Positions 1-8,550 of a stretch of DNA of 64,000 bases are shown in pieces. The notes beneath the pieces are model-generated. The model was given only the letters and a program-made list of their open reading frames with translations, had not been told where the DNA came from and did no database searches. The stretch is from contig NZ_BMTL01000005.1 in the NCBI RefSeq assembly GCF_014649655.1, forward strand, positions 248,001 to 312,000, in the 5' to 3' direction. This stretch comes from Streptomyces humidus. GTDB lineage: Bacteria; Actinomycetota; Actinomycetes; Streptomycetales; Streptomycetaceae. A program made the translations under genes and the position numbers. Numbering within the stretch: position 1 is the first letter of the stretch; each line of letters starts with the position of its first letter.

Positions 1-186
1 AAACGTCTGACCTGCACGCCCTTGGCGATCTGAACGTCATGCGGCACTCGTGCGGTTGCGAATCTCCAGGTCACCATGCTTGCTTGAAACGGACGTCACA
101 GAAGATCAGGTGTCAGACGTCCCAGGCGGCCGGCGCCTTCAGGGGCGGTGTCGCCTTTCCGTGATCGAAAAGGAGGACAGCTGCCT

Positions 187-1518
187 ATGAACAGCACCTT
201 GGCGGAGGCCGTCGTCGCAGGGGCCGGCGGGCAGGACCTCAAGGACCTGCCCGTCCCCGATTCCTTCACGGCAGCCGTGGTGCGTGCCTGCGACGTCAGC
301 ATGTTTCAGGGTGTCGAGGACAAGGACGTACGCAAGTCCCTGTTCGTCGAAGAGGTGCCGATGCCGGAACTCGCTCCGGACGAAGCACTGATCGCCGTCA
401 TGGCGAGTGCGATCAATTACAACACGGTGTGGACGGCCATGTTCGAACCACTGCCGACATTTCAGTTCCTGAAACGCATGGGGAAGGCCGGCGGGTGGGA
501 GTCACGCCACGACCTGCCCTATCAGGTGGTGGGATCGGACGCGTCGGGCGTGATCGTGCGCACCGGTTCTTCCGTGCGCAGGTGGAAGGTCGGGGACCAT
601 GTGGTCGTCGCGCCGGCTTATGTCGACGAGCAGGACCCCGACACCCACCGGGACGGGATGCTGGGAGAGGGACAGAAGGCATGGGGTTTCGAGACGAATT
701 TCGGCGGCCTGGCTCATTACGCGGTCGTGCGGGCTAGCCAGCTGATGCCCAAGCCGGCTCTGCTGACATGGGAGGAGGCCGCCGCCAACCCCCTGTGCGC
801 CAGTACCGCCTACCGCATGCTGGTCAGCGAACGGGGCGCGCGGATGAAGCAGGGGGATGTGGTCCTCGTCTGGGGAGCGACCGGCGGCCTCGGCTCCTAC
901 GCCGTCCAGCTGGTGCTCAACGGCGGTGGCGTTCCGGTCGGCGTGGTCAATTCCGCTGAGAAAGCATCCCTGTTGCGGTCGCTGGGCTGTGAGGCGGTCA
1001 TCAACCGCTCGGAACTCGACGACGGCGACCCCACAGCACTCGAGCGGCCGGACGGGTGGAAGAAGATGGGCGCGGCCATCCGCGAGGCGGTGGGTGAGGA
1101 CCCGCACATCGTGTTCGAGCACGCGGGACGGAAGACGTTCGGGGCATCGGTGTTCCTCGCCCGCCGCGGGGGGACCGTCATCACCTGCGGTTCCAGCACG
1201 GGTTACGAGCACACCTACGACAACCGCTACCTGTGGATGCGTCTCAAGCGGATCATCGGAAGCCACGGCGCCAACCTGTACGAACAGTGCGAGGTCAACC
1301 GGCTCTTCAGCCTGGGCCATCTCGTCCCGGCGCTGTCGAAGACCTACGCCCTGCGTGACGTGGGGGCGGCTGCCAGGAGCGTGCAGACCAACCAGCACAT
1401 CGGCAAGGTCGGCGTGCTCTGCCTCGCGCCGAACCCCGGGCAGGGGGTGACGGACCCGGAGGCTCGGGCGAAGGTGGGCGAGGACCGGTTGCGGATCTTC
1501 CGCGAACGAGGACGGTGA
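187..1518 (+). CDS. ccr: crotonyl-CoA carboxylase/reductase
   Basis: Cytosolic enzyme of the MDR superfamily that reductively carboxylates crotonyl-CoA to ethylmalonyl-CoA with NADPH and CO2. It supplies the ethylmalonyl-CoA pathway and polyketide extender units. The 443-aa product has the usual family length. Visible features are a GroES-like N-terminal half and a Rossmann motif (WGATGGLGSYAVQL, about residue 218 on). The probable CO2-binding residues are Asn79 (INYNTVW), Phe168-Glu169 (WGFETNFGG) and the His of GSHGAN. ATG 187 is chosen because AAAGGAGG lies about 10 nt upstream; an in-frame start at 148 lacks such a site. It stands alone at the window edge, so any biosynthetic partners would lie to the left. 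Identification is firm. Confidence 0.95.
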   Translation: MNSTLAEAVVAGAGGQDLKDLPVPDSFTAAVVRACDVSMFQGVEDKDVRKSLFVEEVPMPELAPDEALIAVMASAINYNTVWTAMFEPLPTFQFLKRMGKAGGWESRHDLPYQVVGSDASGVIVRTGSSVRRWKVGDHVVVAPAYVDEQDPDTHRDGMLGEGQKAWGFETNFGGLAHYAVVRASQLMPKPALLTWEEAAANPLCASTAYRMLVSERGARMKQGDVVLVWGATGGLGSYAVQLVLNGGGVPVGVVNSAEKASLLRSLGCEAVINRSELDDGDPTALERPDGWKKMGAAIREAVGEDPHIVFEHAGRKTFGASVFLARRGGTVITCGSSTGYEHTYDNRYLWMRLKRIIGSHGANLYEQCEVNRLFSLGHLVPALSKTYALRDVGAAARSVQTNQHIGKVGVLCLAPNPGQGVTDPEARAKVGEDRLRIFRERGR

Positions 1519-1891
1519 TCGGGCGTCTTCTCGCCCGCGTTCGGTGAAATCGCCGTCGGCCGTCGGCCGTCGGCCGTCGCCGTCGGAGAGGGAATCGATG
1601 AGGTGCTCGGCGACTGCTTCGACAAAGGGCGGGTCGATCAGTGACAGATCGTCACCCTGGACCGGCACGACCGCGAGAGAGCGCCCCGGGGTCGCCCGTT
1701 CCAGGTCCGCCTCGAACCCGAAGACGGCGCGGGTCCGAGGCGATCGTCGGCGGCGCCCTCTTGCGCCCGGTGCAGGCGTGGCGCGCGGCGTGTCGATTTT
1801 GAGAGCCGTGTTCTCCTCATCGAGGATCAACAGCACCGGTTGAGCTCGGCGATCCACGCCATCGGGCCGGACCGACTCACGGGGCTGATTC
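1519..1891. other. Intergenic, with a possible decayed minus-strand reading frame and a heptamer repeat
   Basis: There is no intact gene between ccr and the MFS gene. On the minus strand, roughly 1840 to 1570, one frame has codon use typical of real genes and reads like protein (for example LAVVPVQGDDLSLIDPPFVE). It has no convincing start, runs into ccr antisense and matches no family I can name. A 7-bp tandem repeat sits at 1554-1578. Possible gene relic. Confidence 0.35.
1554..1578. repeat. Heptamer tandem repeat (CGTCGGC)
   Basis: Three perfect copies of CGTCGGC followed by a partial fourth. It is the first of three unrelated 7-bp tandem arrays in the window; the others are at 18106 and 48620. 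Confidence 0.8.
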
Positions 1892-3322
1892 ATGAGCCGA
1901 CTGCGCAATATCGGCATACTGGCGGCCGTCATCCTGCCTTCCTTCATGACGGCCCTTGACAGCACAGCCGTCAACGTCGCTCTACCGCAGATCCAGAGGG
2001 AACTCGGCCTGGACGAGTCAGCCCTGAAGTGGGTAGCCGCCATTTACCCGCTGACGCATGCCAGTTCTCTTCTGTTCGGCGGCCATCTGGCGGACAGAAA
2101 AGGACGCCGACTGACCCTGACCCTCGGCGTGGTCGTCTTCACGGTGTCGTCGGTGCTGTGCAGCGCGTCGAACCAGGCCGGTGCTTTGATCGCGGGCCGA
2201 GGAATGCAGGGAGCCGGAGCCGCATTGATCTCACCGGCGTCCCTGGCGGTGCTGTCGCACGACCTCCCTCCACGTGCCAGAAGCGGCGGCATCGCCGCGC
2301 TCACGGTCGCGTTGGCCTCAGCCCTGGCCGGCGGTCCCGTGCTGTCCGGGCTGATCACGCAACACCTGGGCTGGAACTGGCTGTTCGTGATCAACATTCC
2401 GGTCGGAGTCGTGTGTCTCCTCTTCTGCGCTGCCTACGTGCCTTCCCCGGTGTCTTCTCCGGCGTCGCAGGTCGTTGGCGTGCCCACGCTCCCTCTCCGC
2501 GTCGTGGCCTTTGTCTGCCTTCCCGTCGGTGGACTCTCCTATTGCTTCATCCAGGCTCCCCGTGACGGATTCGGCTCCCCCCATATCGCGATTGTCGGCA
2601 TCATCTCCGTTCTGTCCCTCCTCTCTCTCCCCGTACTGGCCATGCGGCCGTCATCCCGCCGACGGTCCGCTGTCAGAGTCCTGTTCGGGCAGCGAGCTTT
2701 CACGGGTGGAATCATCAGCCAACTGCTCTGGGGTCTGGGCATCAGCGGCGTCTACTTCTTCACCACACTGTTCATGCAGAACGTGTTGCGTCTGAGTCCC
2801 ACATCTGCGGGGCTCCTGTTCACGCCGGTCGCGCTGACTCTCCTGATGACCGCTCCCTTCGTCGCTCACCTGGCTCGCCGCTGGGGGGACGGGCGCGTGT
2901 CCGCGTCGGGACTCTTCCTCGTCTCCATGGGCTTGTTGCTCGTGGCGCTGGGGAGCGGGCGCCACGACGCCCTGGCCCTCGTTCCCGGGCTGGCGGCCAT
3001 CGGCGTCGGGTCGGCCCTCGCTGTCCCGCTGACCACACGCGCCCTGGAGTCCTCCCCGGACGGCCTCTCCGGAATCGCCGCCGGACTGTTCGGCGCCACG
3101 CGAGAGGCGTCCGGAGTCTTCGGCATCGCCGTGGTCGGTCTGATCGTGACGTTCGTACAGCGTTCGGTGTCATCGACCAGCGTGGACTCCGAGCAGGCCT
3201 TCCTGATCGGCTACCAGACAGGCCTCTGCGCCGCTGCCGCCCTCGTGGCCACCGGCGTTCCCATCGCCCTGTGGGCGCTGCGCAGACACGTGTGCCCACA
3301 ACACGGCTGCTGCGCGGCCTGA
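1892..3322 (+). CDS. MFS drug:H+ antiporter, DHA2-like
   Basis: Integral membrane exporter of 476 aa with about 14 predicted hydrophobic segments, the size of the DHA2 (EmrB/QacA) family. It opens with the typical LDSTAVNVALPQIQREL helix and has motif A (GGHLADRKGRR) in the loop after helix 2. The C-terminus ends in HGCCAA, a cysteine pair of unknown meaning. ATG 1892 is preceded only by a weak GGGG. Substrate cannot be inferred; an antibiotic or small toxic molecule is most likely. It is monocistronic as far as can be seen. Confidence 0.85.
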   Translation: MSRLRNIGILAAVILPSFMTALDSTAVNVALPQIQRELGLDESALKWVAAIYPLTHASSLLFGGHLADRKGRRLTLTLGVVVFTVSSVLCSASNQAGALIAGRGMQGAGAALISPASLAVLSHDLPPRARSGGIAALTVALASALAGGPVLSGLITQHLGWNWLFVINIPVGVVCLLFCAAYVPSPVSSPASQVVGVPTLPLRVVAFVCLPVGGLSYCFIQAPRDGFGSPHIAIVGIISVLSLLSLPVLAMRPSSRRRSAVRVLFGQRAFTGGIISQLLWGLGISGVYFFTTLFMQNVLRLSPTSAGLLFTPVALTLLMTAPFVAHLARRWGDGRVSASGLFLVSMGLLLVALGSGRHDALALVPGLAAIGVGSALAVPLTTRALESSPDGLSGIAAGLFGATREASGVFGIAVVGLIVTFVQRSVSSTSVDSEQAFLIGYQTGLCAAAALVATGVPIALWALRRHVCPQHGCCAA

Positions 3323-3486
3323 GCGACCTCGCACTCGACGGGGCCGTCTCGGCATGGCGTTGACCTGCCGGCCGGCCGGGACCTATGGTCGCGGCGGTGG
3401 GGCCCGCCGTACCCGAACCGTGGCATCGGCGCCGCCGACAGTCCCTGCCAGCGATGGTGTGTGCCCCACCGGTGTGCGGGCCCCGG

Positions 3487-3901
3487 CGAGCAGGAGACGT
3501 ACGTTCATGACAGCCCCGAACTCCCAGGCGGTGGAACAGCCCACGGACCTCGACGTCGGTCTGCGTGTGCCCGTCCGGCGGCACCTCCTGGCGGGCGCAG
3601 GGGCCGATCGTGGCGACGGCGTTCGCGGCGCTCGCCGCTGTACGGCTCGCGGTGGCATCGAGGGCTCCGGCGCGCCGTCGCTGATCCACACCTCCCTCGT
3701 CGGCAGGGGGAGCGACGCGTGTTTCCGGGCACGGGGCTGTGCGTGGCGCTGACGACGTACTCGACGTTCTCGTACGAGACGCTGCGGCCGGCCGAGGACG
3801 GGACGTTGTTCTTCGCCGCGGCCGACGTGATCGCGAGCGTGGTGGCCGGGCCGGGCGCGGTGTTCGTCGGGATCGCCTTCGCGGAGGCGTCGTGGGCGTG
3901 A
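3487..3901 (+). pseudogene. crcB: Decayed CrcB/FluC fluoride exporter
   Basis: Pieces of a Streptomyces-type CrcB lie in order but in different frames. The N-terminal DLDVGLRVPVRR segment follows ATG 3487. A scrap reading VATAFAALAAV then SPLYG, like the ARYG region, appears near 3605-3660. The conserved C-terminal LCVALTTYSTFSYETLR lies at about 3735-3790 and runs to the stop at 3899-3901. At least two frame changes and a lost middle rule out a working four-helix channel. Intact CrcB exports fluoride. Its stop codon overlaps the start of the next MFS gene, so the pair was probably a translationally coupled operon. Confidence 0.7.
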
Positions 3902-5094
3902 CCGGGGCGTCCGTCCGGCGGCCGAGCCGGATGGGGCCCTGGCGGTTCGTCGTCTGGTTCGGCACGGTCAGCCTCCTCGCGGACTTCGTGTACGAGGGCG
4001 CCCGCTCGATCGCCGGCCCGCTGCTGGCCTCGCTGGGCGCGTCGGCCCTGGTGGTCGGTGTCGTCACGGGTGCGGGTGAGGCGGCGGCCCTGGGGTTGCG
4101 GCTCGTGTCGGGACCGCTGGCGGACCGTACCCGCCGCTTCTGGGGCCTGGCGATCGCCGGATACGCGCTGACGGTGGTCTCCGTGCCGCTCCTGGGCGTG
4201 GTCGGCGTGCTGTGGGCGGCGTGCGCGCTGGTGATCGCCGAGCGGGTGGGCAAGGCCGTGCGCTCGCCGGCGAAGGACACGATGCTGTCCCACGCCACCG
4301 CCGCGACCGGGCGCGGGCGCGGCTTCGCCGTACACGAGGCGATGGACCAGGTCGGCGCGCTGGTCGGACCGCTCGTCGTGGCCGGCATGCTCGCCCTCAC
4401 CGGCGGTGACTACGGTCCGTCGCTGGCCGTGCTCGCCCTCCCGGGCGTCGCTGTGCTGGGGCTGCTGCTGTGGCTGCGGGCCCGGGTGCCCGACCCCGAG
4501 GCGTACGAGCGGGAAGCGGCCGCTGCCACGGACGAGCCCGCGCCGGACGGGCGTCTGCCGACGGCGTTCTGGACGTACGCGGCGTTCACCGCCGCCACCA
4601 CGGCCGGGTTCGCCACGTTCGGCGTGCTGTCGTACCACCTCGTCGTACGGCATCTGGTGGCGGCGGCCTGGGTGCCGGTGCTCTACGCCGCCGCCATGGC
4701 CGTCGACGCGGTGGCCGCGCTCGCGACGGGCCGGCTGTACGACCGCCACGGCGCACGCGTGCTGATGGCGCTGCCGGTGCTGACCGCCGCCGTAGCGGTC
4801 CTGGCGTTCACCGACACGGTCGCGATCGCGGTGGCCGGGTCCCTGGTGTGGGGTGCGGCCATGGGGATCCAGGAGTCCACCCTGCGGGCCATGGTCGCGG
4901 ATCTGGTGCCCAGTGGACGGCGGGCGACCGCGTACGGGCTGTTCGCCGGCGTGGTCGGCGCGGCGAGCCTGGCCGGTGGGGCACTGACGGGTGGTCTGTA
5001 CGGCCGTTCGATCCCCTTGCTGATCACGGTCGTGGTCGGCGTCCAGGTGCTGGCTCTGGTGCTGCTGGCCGTCACGCCGGCGGCCCGGCGCTGA
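3898..5094 (+). CDS. MFS transporter
   Basis: Polytopic membrane protein of 398 aa, about 12 hydrophobic segments. The motif-A-like loop is GPLADRTRRFW after helix 2, and a second copy-like loop (GRLYDRHGARV) follows helix 8. GTG 3898 overlaps the stop of the crcB relic (GTGA), which favours this start over upstream in-frame codons and implies translational coupling to the former fluoride gene. Substrate is unknown. The sequence looks intact and has normal codon use, so it may have outlived its operon partner. Confidence 0.8.
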   Translation: MTGASVRRPSRMGPWRFVVWFGTVSLLADFVYEGARSIAGPLLASLGASALVVGVVTGAGEAAALGLRLVSGPLADRTRRFWGLAIAGYALTVVSVPLLGVVGVLWAACALVIAERVGKAVRSPAKDTMLSHATAATGRGRGFAVHEAMDQVGALVGPLVVAGMLALTGGDYGPSLAVLALPGVAVLGLLLWLRARVPDPEAYEREAAAATDEPAPDGRLPTAFWTYAAFTAATTAGFATFGVLSYHLVVRHLVAAAWVPVLYAAAMAVDAVAALATGRLYDRHGARVLMALPVLTAAVAVLAFTDTVAIAVAGSLVWGAAMGIQESTLRAMVADLVPSGRRATAYGLFAGVVGAASLAGGALTGGLYGRSIPLLITVVVGVQVLALVLLAVTPAARR

Positions 5095-5253
5095 TCCAGC
5101 AGGGGGCGGAGGAGCGGCACGGGCCGCGGCCGACGGCGGGGAACCGTCCGGCTGCCGGGAGTTCGGAGGTCTTGCCGGTGACGGTGTCACGCGGGGGCAG
5201 GCCGCGAGCCTGCCGCTCTCTTCGTCGTCGGTGCCGCTCGGCGCTCCCGCCGC

Positions 5254-5673
5254 TCACGCCTCCTGCCGGGCGTCGATCTCGGCGATCAGAGCCTCGACGC
5301 GGGTCCTGATCTCGTCGCGGATGGGGCGCACCGACTCGACGCCCTTGCCGGCCGGGTCCTCCAGCGCCCAGTCGAGGTACTTCTTGCCGGGGAAGACCGG
5401 GCAGGCGTCGCCGCAGCCCATGGTGATGACGTAGTCGGATGCCTGGACGGCCTCGGTGGTGAGGATCTTCGGCGTGGCGTCGGCGATGTCCACGCCGGCC
5501 TCCCTCATCGCCTCGACGGCGGACGGGTTGACCTGGTCACCCGGGACGGAGCCGGCCGAGCGGACCTCGATCCGGTCGCCTGCGAGGTGGTCGAGGAATC
5601 CGGCGGCCATCTGGGAGCGGCCGGCGTTGTGGACGCAGACGAAGAGCACGGAGGCGAGCGGGGCGGTGGACAT
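5254..5673 (-). CDS. arsC: Arsenate reductase, thioredoxin-coupled LMW-phosphatase type
   Basis: Cytosolic 139-aa enzyme that reduces arsenate to arsenite. The N-terminal phosphatase-like loop is CVHNAGRS (Cys13 to Arg19, CX5R). Cys87 and Cys91 in the GCGDACPVFPG segment are placed to form the redox shuttle, and an Asp in the DWALEDP segment is the likely general acid. ATG 5673 has GGGAAG upstream; longer in-frame extensions are proline/cysteine-rich read-through and were not accepted. It is transcribed away from arsR1-acr3 and provides the substrate for Acr3. Confidence 0.93.
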   Translation of the reverse strand: MSTAPLASVLFVCVHNAGRSQMAAGFLDHLAGDRIEVRSAGSVPGDQVNPSAVEAMREAGVDIADATPKILTTEAVQASDYVITMGCGDACPVFPGKKYLDWALEDPAGKGVESVRPIRDEIRTRVEALIAEIDARQEA

Positions 5674-5701
5674 GGGTTCTTCCCTCGGGTCGGCGGGTGG
5701 T

Positions 5702-5878
5702 TCAGCTGGGCAGGGAGCACAGCGGTTCGCTGCTGTGGGCATCGATCGCGTCGCGGATGCCCCGGACGGCGGCGGGCGGGGCGCCGTGCCGGGTGGCGAG
5801 GCGGGAGACTCCGGCGGCCGGGCGCCGGCCGGGCAGGACGGGCAGGAGGGGCAGGAGGGGCAGGGAGGAGGCGGACAC
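5702..5878 (-). CDS. Small ORF upstream of arsC
   Basis: 58-aa ORF just upstream of arsC on the same strand, starting at GTG 5878 behind GAAGGAG and ending 28 bp before arsC. It has a Leu/Pro-rich N-terminus (SLPLLPLLPVLPG), then a basic/helical part, and ends SEPLCSLPS. Codon third positions are almost all G/C, as in real genes here. I recognise no family; first gene of an arsC transcript is an inference. Confidence 0.5.
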   Translation of the reverse strand: MSASSLPLLPLLPVLPGRRPAAGVSRLATRHGAPPAAVRGIRDAIDAHSSEPLCSLPS

Positions 5879-5919
5879 GGGGACTCCTTCGACGCGCCCA
5901 ATGAGTCAGCCCGCGCTGG

Positions 5920-5952
5920 TATCAGCGTGCGGTGATGTGACAGTATCAGGGC
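5920..5952. promoter_or_regulatory. Divergent ars control region with putative ArsR operator
   Basis: Short gap between the left-going arsC side and the right-going arsR1. It contains TGAT-N8-ATCA just before the arsR1 start, and TCAGCGTGC pairing 8 of 9 with GCATGCTGA across the start codon. ArsR repressors bind such A/T-edged dyads and release them with As(III). Position and symmetry support an operator; the exact bases are inferred. Confidence 0.5.
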
Positions 5953-6261
5953 ATGCTGACTTCAGTCGATCCTGATGTGATCCGGGTGTTGGGCGATCCG
6001 CTCCGCCTGAAGATCGTGAACCTGCTGGCGCGCGAGACGCTCTGCATGACGCACCTGGTCGAGGAGACCGGAGCCAAGCAGACCAACCTGTCCAACCACA
6101 TGAAGGTGCTGCGCGAGGCCGGGCTGGTGGAGACCGAGCCGTGCGGGCGGTTCACCTACTTCAGGCTCAGGCCCGATGTCCTGGCCGGGCTGTCCGAGCG
6201 GTTCGCCGCGCTGGCCGCCTCCGCCCGTACCGCTGCCGAGAACAAGAGGGCCTGCCCGTGA
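5953..6261 (+). CDS. arsR: ArsR-family metalloregulator 1
   Basis: 102-aa winged-helix repressor. The recognition region reads TNLSNHMKVLREAGLVE, followed by the wing CGRFTYFRL. Only one cysteine (Cys31 in ETLCMTHLV) lies in the alpha3 position where classic ArsR proteins have CxC. Cys48-type partners are absent, and a further cysteine (CP) sits at the very C-terminus, so As(III) coordination may be non-classical. Its stop overlaps the acr3 start (GTGA), so it is the first gene of the export operon. Expected to repress its own promoter until arsenite is bound. Confidence 0.9.
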   Translation: MLTSVDPDVIRVLGDPLRLKIVNLLARETLCMTHLVEETGAKQTNLSNHMKVLREAGLVETEPCGRFTYFRLRPDVLAGLSERFAALAASARTAAENKRACP

Positions 6262-7385
6262 CCTCCTCCGCCGGGCCCGCTACCGCCGACGGCGCCTCGT
6301 CGGCCGGCGGGGACGACTCGATCGTCAAGAAGCTCTCCGCCCTCGACCGCTACCTCGCGGCGTGGATCCTGCTCGCCATGGCCGTCGGCCTGGGCCTGGG
6401 GCGGGTCGTCCCGGGACTGAACGACGCGCTGGCGAAGATCGAGATCGCAGGGATCTCCCTGCCGATCGCGCTCGGCCTGCTCGTGATGATGTATCCGGTG
6501 CTGGCGAAGGTCCGCTACGACAAGCTGGATTCCGTCACCGGCGACAAGAAGCTGATGGTCTCCTCGCTGGTCGTCAACTGGATCGTCGGCCCCGCGGTCA
6601 TGTTCGCGCTGGCGTGGATCTTCCTTCCGGACCTGCCCGAGTACCGCACCGGCCTGATCATCGTCGGTCTCGCCCGCTGTATCGCGATGGTCGTCATCTG
6701 GAACGACCTCGCGTGCGGCGACCGCGAAGCGGCTGCTGTCCTGGTCGCGCTGAACTCCGTCTTCCAGGTGATCGCGTTCGGCCTGCTGGGCTGGCTCTAC
6801 CTGGACCTGCTGCCGGGCCGGCTGGGCCTCGGGGACGGTGAGCACCTGGACATCTCCATGTGGGAGATCGCCCTGAACGTCGTCATCTTCCTGGGCGTCC
6901 CGCTCCTGGGCGGGTTCCTCACCCGCCGCATCGGTGAGCAGAAGGTGGGCCGCGAGTCCTACGAGACGAAGTTCCTGCCCAAGATCGGGCCGTGGGCGCT
7001 GTACGGGCTGCTGTTCACGATCGTCATCCTCTTCGCCCTCCAGGGAAAGACGATCACCTCTCAGCCGCTGGACGTCGTACGGATCGCCCTGCCACTGCTG
7101 GTGTACTTCGCACTCATGTTCTTCGGCAGCTTCCTGCTCGGCAAGGGCCTCGGCCTCGCCTACGACCGCACGGCGACGCTGGCGTTCACCGCGGCGGGCA
7201 ACAACTTCGAGCTGGGCATCGCGGTCGCCATCGCCACCTTCGGCGTGACCTCCGGTCAGGCACTGTCCGGCGTGGTCGGCCCGCTCATCGAGGTGCCCGT
7301 CCTGATCGGCCTGGTCTACGTCGCGCTGGCCTGGCGCCGAAAGTTCGCCACCGACCCCCGTCAGCCGGTGAAGGGAACGACGTGA
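6258..7385 (+). CDS. acr3: Arsenite efflux permease, ACR3 family
   Basis: 375-aa inner-membrane carrier with ten hydrophobic segments that exports As(OH)3 using the proton gradient. The family signature RCIAMVVIWNDLACGD is present, including the conserved Cys before IAMV, as is the late helix TAAGNNFELGIAVAIA. GTG 6258 overlaps the arsR1 stop. Length and motifs match functional Acr3. It is followed without a gap by a 21-codon ORF and arsO. Confidence 0.94.
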   Translation: MTSSAGPATADGASSAGGDDSIVKKLSALDRYLAAWILLAMAVGLGLGRVVPGLNDALAKIEIAGISLPIALGLLVMMYPVLAKVRYDKLDSVTGDKKLMVSSLVVNWIVGPAVMFALAWIFLPDLPEYRTGLIIVGLARCIAMVVIWNDLACGDREAAAVLVALNSVFQVIAFGLLGWLYLDLLPGRLGLGDGEHLDISMWEIALNVVIFLGVPLLGGFLTRRIGEQKVGRESYETKFLPKIGPWALYGLLFTIVILFALQGKTITSQPLDVVRIALPLLVYFALMFFGSFLLGKGLGLAYDRTATLAFTAAGNNFELGIAVAIATFGVTSGQALSGVVGPLIEVPVLIGLVYVALAWRRKFATDPRQPVKGTT

Positions 7386-7447
7386 ACCGCCTGGACCCGC
7401 CGTCCGCGCTGCCCGCGCAGCCTGTGCAGCCGGTCCGGACACCGTGA
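7382..7447 (+). CDS. 21-codon ORF linking acr3 and arsO
   Basis: GTG 7382 overlaps the acr3 stop, and its own stop overlaps the arsO GTG at 7444, giving two GTGA junctions in a row. The peptide is VNRLDPPSALPAQPVQPV and three more residues. It may be only a coupling device for ribosomes passing from acr3 to arsO. No homology is known to me. Confidence 0.35.
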   Translation: MNRLDPPSALPAQPVQPVRTP

Positions 7448-8511
7448 CGAGCGGCCGGCACACTCAGGTGGTGGTGATCGGCGGCGGGCAGGCCGGACTC
7501 GCCGCCGGCTATCACCTGCGCCGTAACGCACTCGGCTTCGTCATCCTCGACGCCCAGGCTGCGCCGGGCGGGGCCTGGGGGCACACCTGGGACTCTCTGC
7601 GCCTGTTCTCCCCGGCGGCGTTCTCCTCGCTGCCCGGCCGGCTCATGCCCGCCCAGGCGGGCGAGGAGTACCCGCAGGCCGCTCACGTCGTCGAGTACCT
7701 GGCCGATTACGAGCAGCGCTACGACCTGCCCGTGCAACGCCCGGTCCGGGTGAGCGCCGTACGGCCCGACGCCGGGCGGCTGCGCGTGGAGACCGACGCG
7801 GGCGCCTGGACGGCCGAAGCGGTCGTGTCGGCGACCGGCACCTGGTGGCGCCCCTTCCTGCCCGCGGTTCCGGGCCGGGAGGTGTTCGGCGGCCGCCAGC
7901 TGCACACCGCCGGCTACCGGCGCCCGGCCGACTTCACCGGCCGGCGGGTCGTCGTGGTCGGCGGCGGGAACTCCGGCGCGCAGATCGCCGCCGACCTCGT
8001 CGTTCACGACGATATCGACCTGACCTGGGTCACCCGGCGCCCGCCCCGCTACCTGGCCGACGACATCGACGGCCGTGCCCTGTTCGACGCCGCGACCGCC
8101 CGCCGCCGTGCCCTGGACGACGGCGCGCCCGATACCGGCGGCGTGGCCTCGCTCGGCGACATCGTCGCTGTGCCGCCGGTCCGCGCCGCACGGGACGCCG
8201 GGCTGCTGAAGGCCCAGCCGATGTTCGAGCGCCTCACCCGCGACGGGGTGGTGTGGGCCGACGGGGCATCGGCCCGCGCGGACGTGGTGATCTGGTGCAC
8301 GGGCTTTCGGCCCGCCCTGTCCCACTTGGCCCATCTGGGGCTGCGCGAGCCCCGCGGGCACATCGCCACCCAGGGCACGCGCGCCGTCGGCGAGCCGCGG
8401 CTGCACCTGCTCGGCTACGGCGACTGGACCGGACCTGCCTCGGCCACCCTGATCGGCGTCGGACGCCCGGCCCGCGAGGCCGCCGCGCAGATCGCGGATC
8501 TGCTGTCCTGA
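7444..8511 (+). CDS. arsO: ArsO-like flavin-dependent oxidoreductase
   Basis: 355-aa FAD/NAD(P)H protein. An N-terminal FAD dinucleotide fold (VVVIGGGQAGLAAGYHL, residue 9 on) is followed by PGGAWGHTWDSLRLFSPA, an ATG-type motif (SATGTWW) and a second nucleotide fold (RRVVVVGGGNSGAQIA). This is the architecture of flavin monooxygenases found in ars operons and named ArsO. GTG 7444 is coupled to the preceding ORF. Proposed role is redox chemistry on arsenicals or detoxification of the associated oxidative stress; the substrate is not established by sequence. The third-gene position after acr3 supports an arsenic role. Confidence 0.85.
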   Translation: MTSGRHTQVVVIGGGQAGLAAGYHLRRNALGFVILDAQAAPGGAWGHTWDSLRLFSPAAFSSLPGRLMPAQAGEEYPQAAHVVEYLADYEQRYDLPVQRPVRVSAVRPDAGRLRVETDAGAWTAEAVVSATGTWWRPFLPAVPGREVFGGRQLHTAGYRRPADFTGRRVVVVGGGNSGAQIAADLVVHDDIDLTWVTRRPPRYLADDIDGRALFDAATARRRALDDGAPDTGGVASLGDIVAVPPVRAARDAGLLKAQPMFERLTRDGVVWADGASARADVVIWCTGFRPALSHLAHLGLREPRGHIATQGTRAVGEPRLHLLGYGDWTGPASATLIGVGRPAREAAAQIADLLS

Positions 8512-8550
8512 CCGGGGCGCCCGCCCGTGCGACCGGCGGCGCAGCCGGGA

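Noticed and set aside
502..2043. 513-codon minus-strand ORF across ccr
   Set aside because: Mostly antisense to ccr with Arg/His/Pro-rich read-through; only the short stretch behind ccr looks protein-like and is reported separately.
2820..5190. Two long minus-strand ORFs over the MFS genes
   Set aside because: Shadow frames of high-GC genes, rich in Arg, Pro, Ser and Gln, without family motifs.
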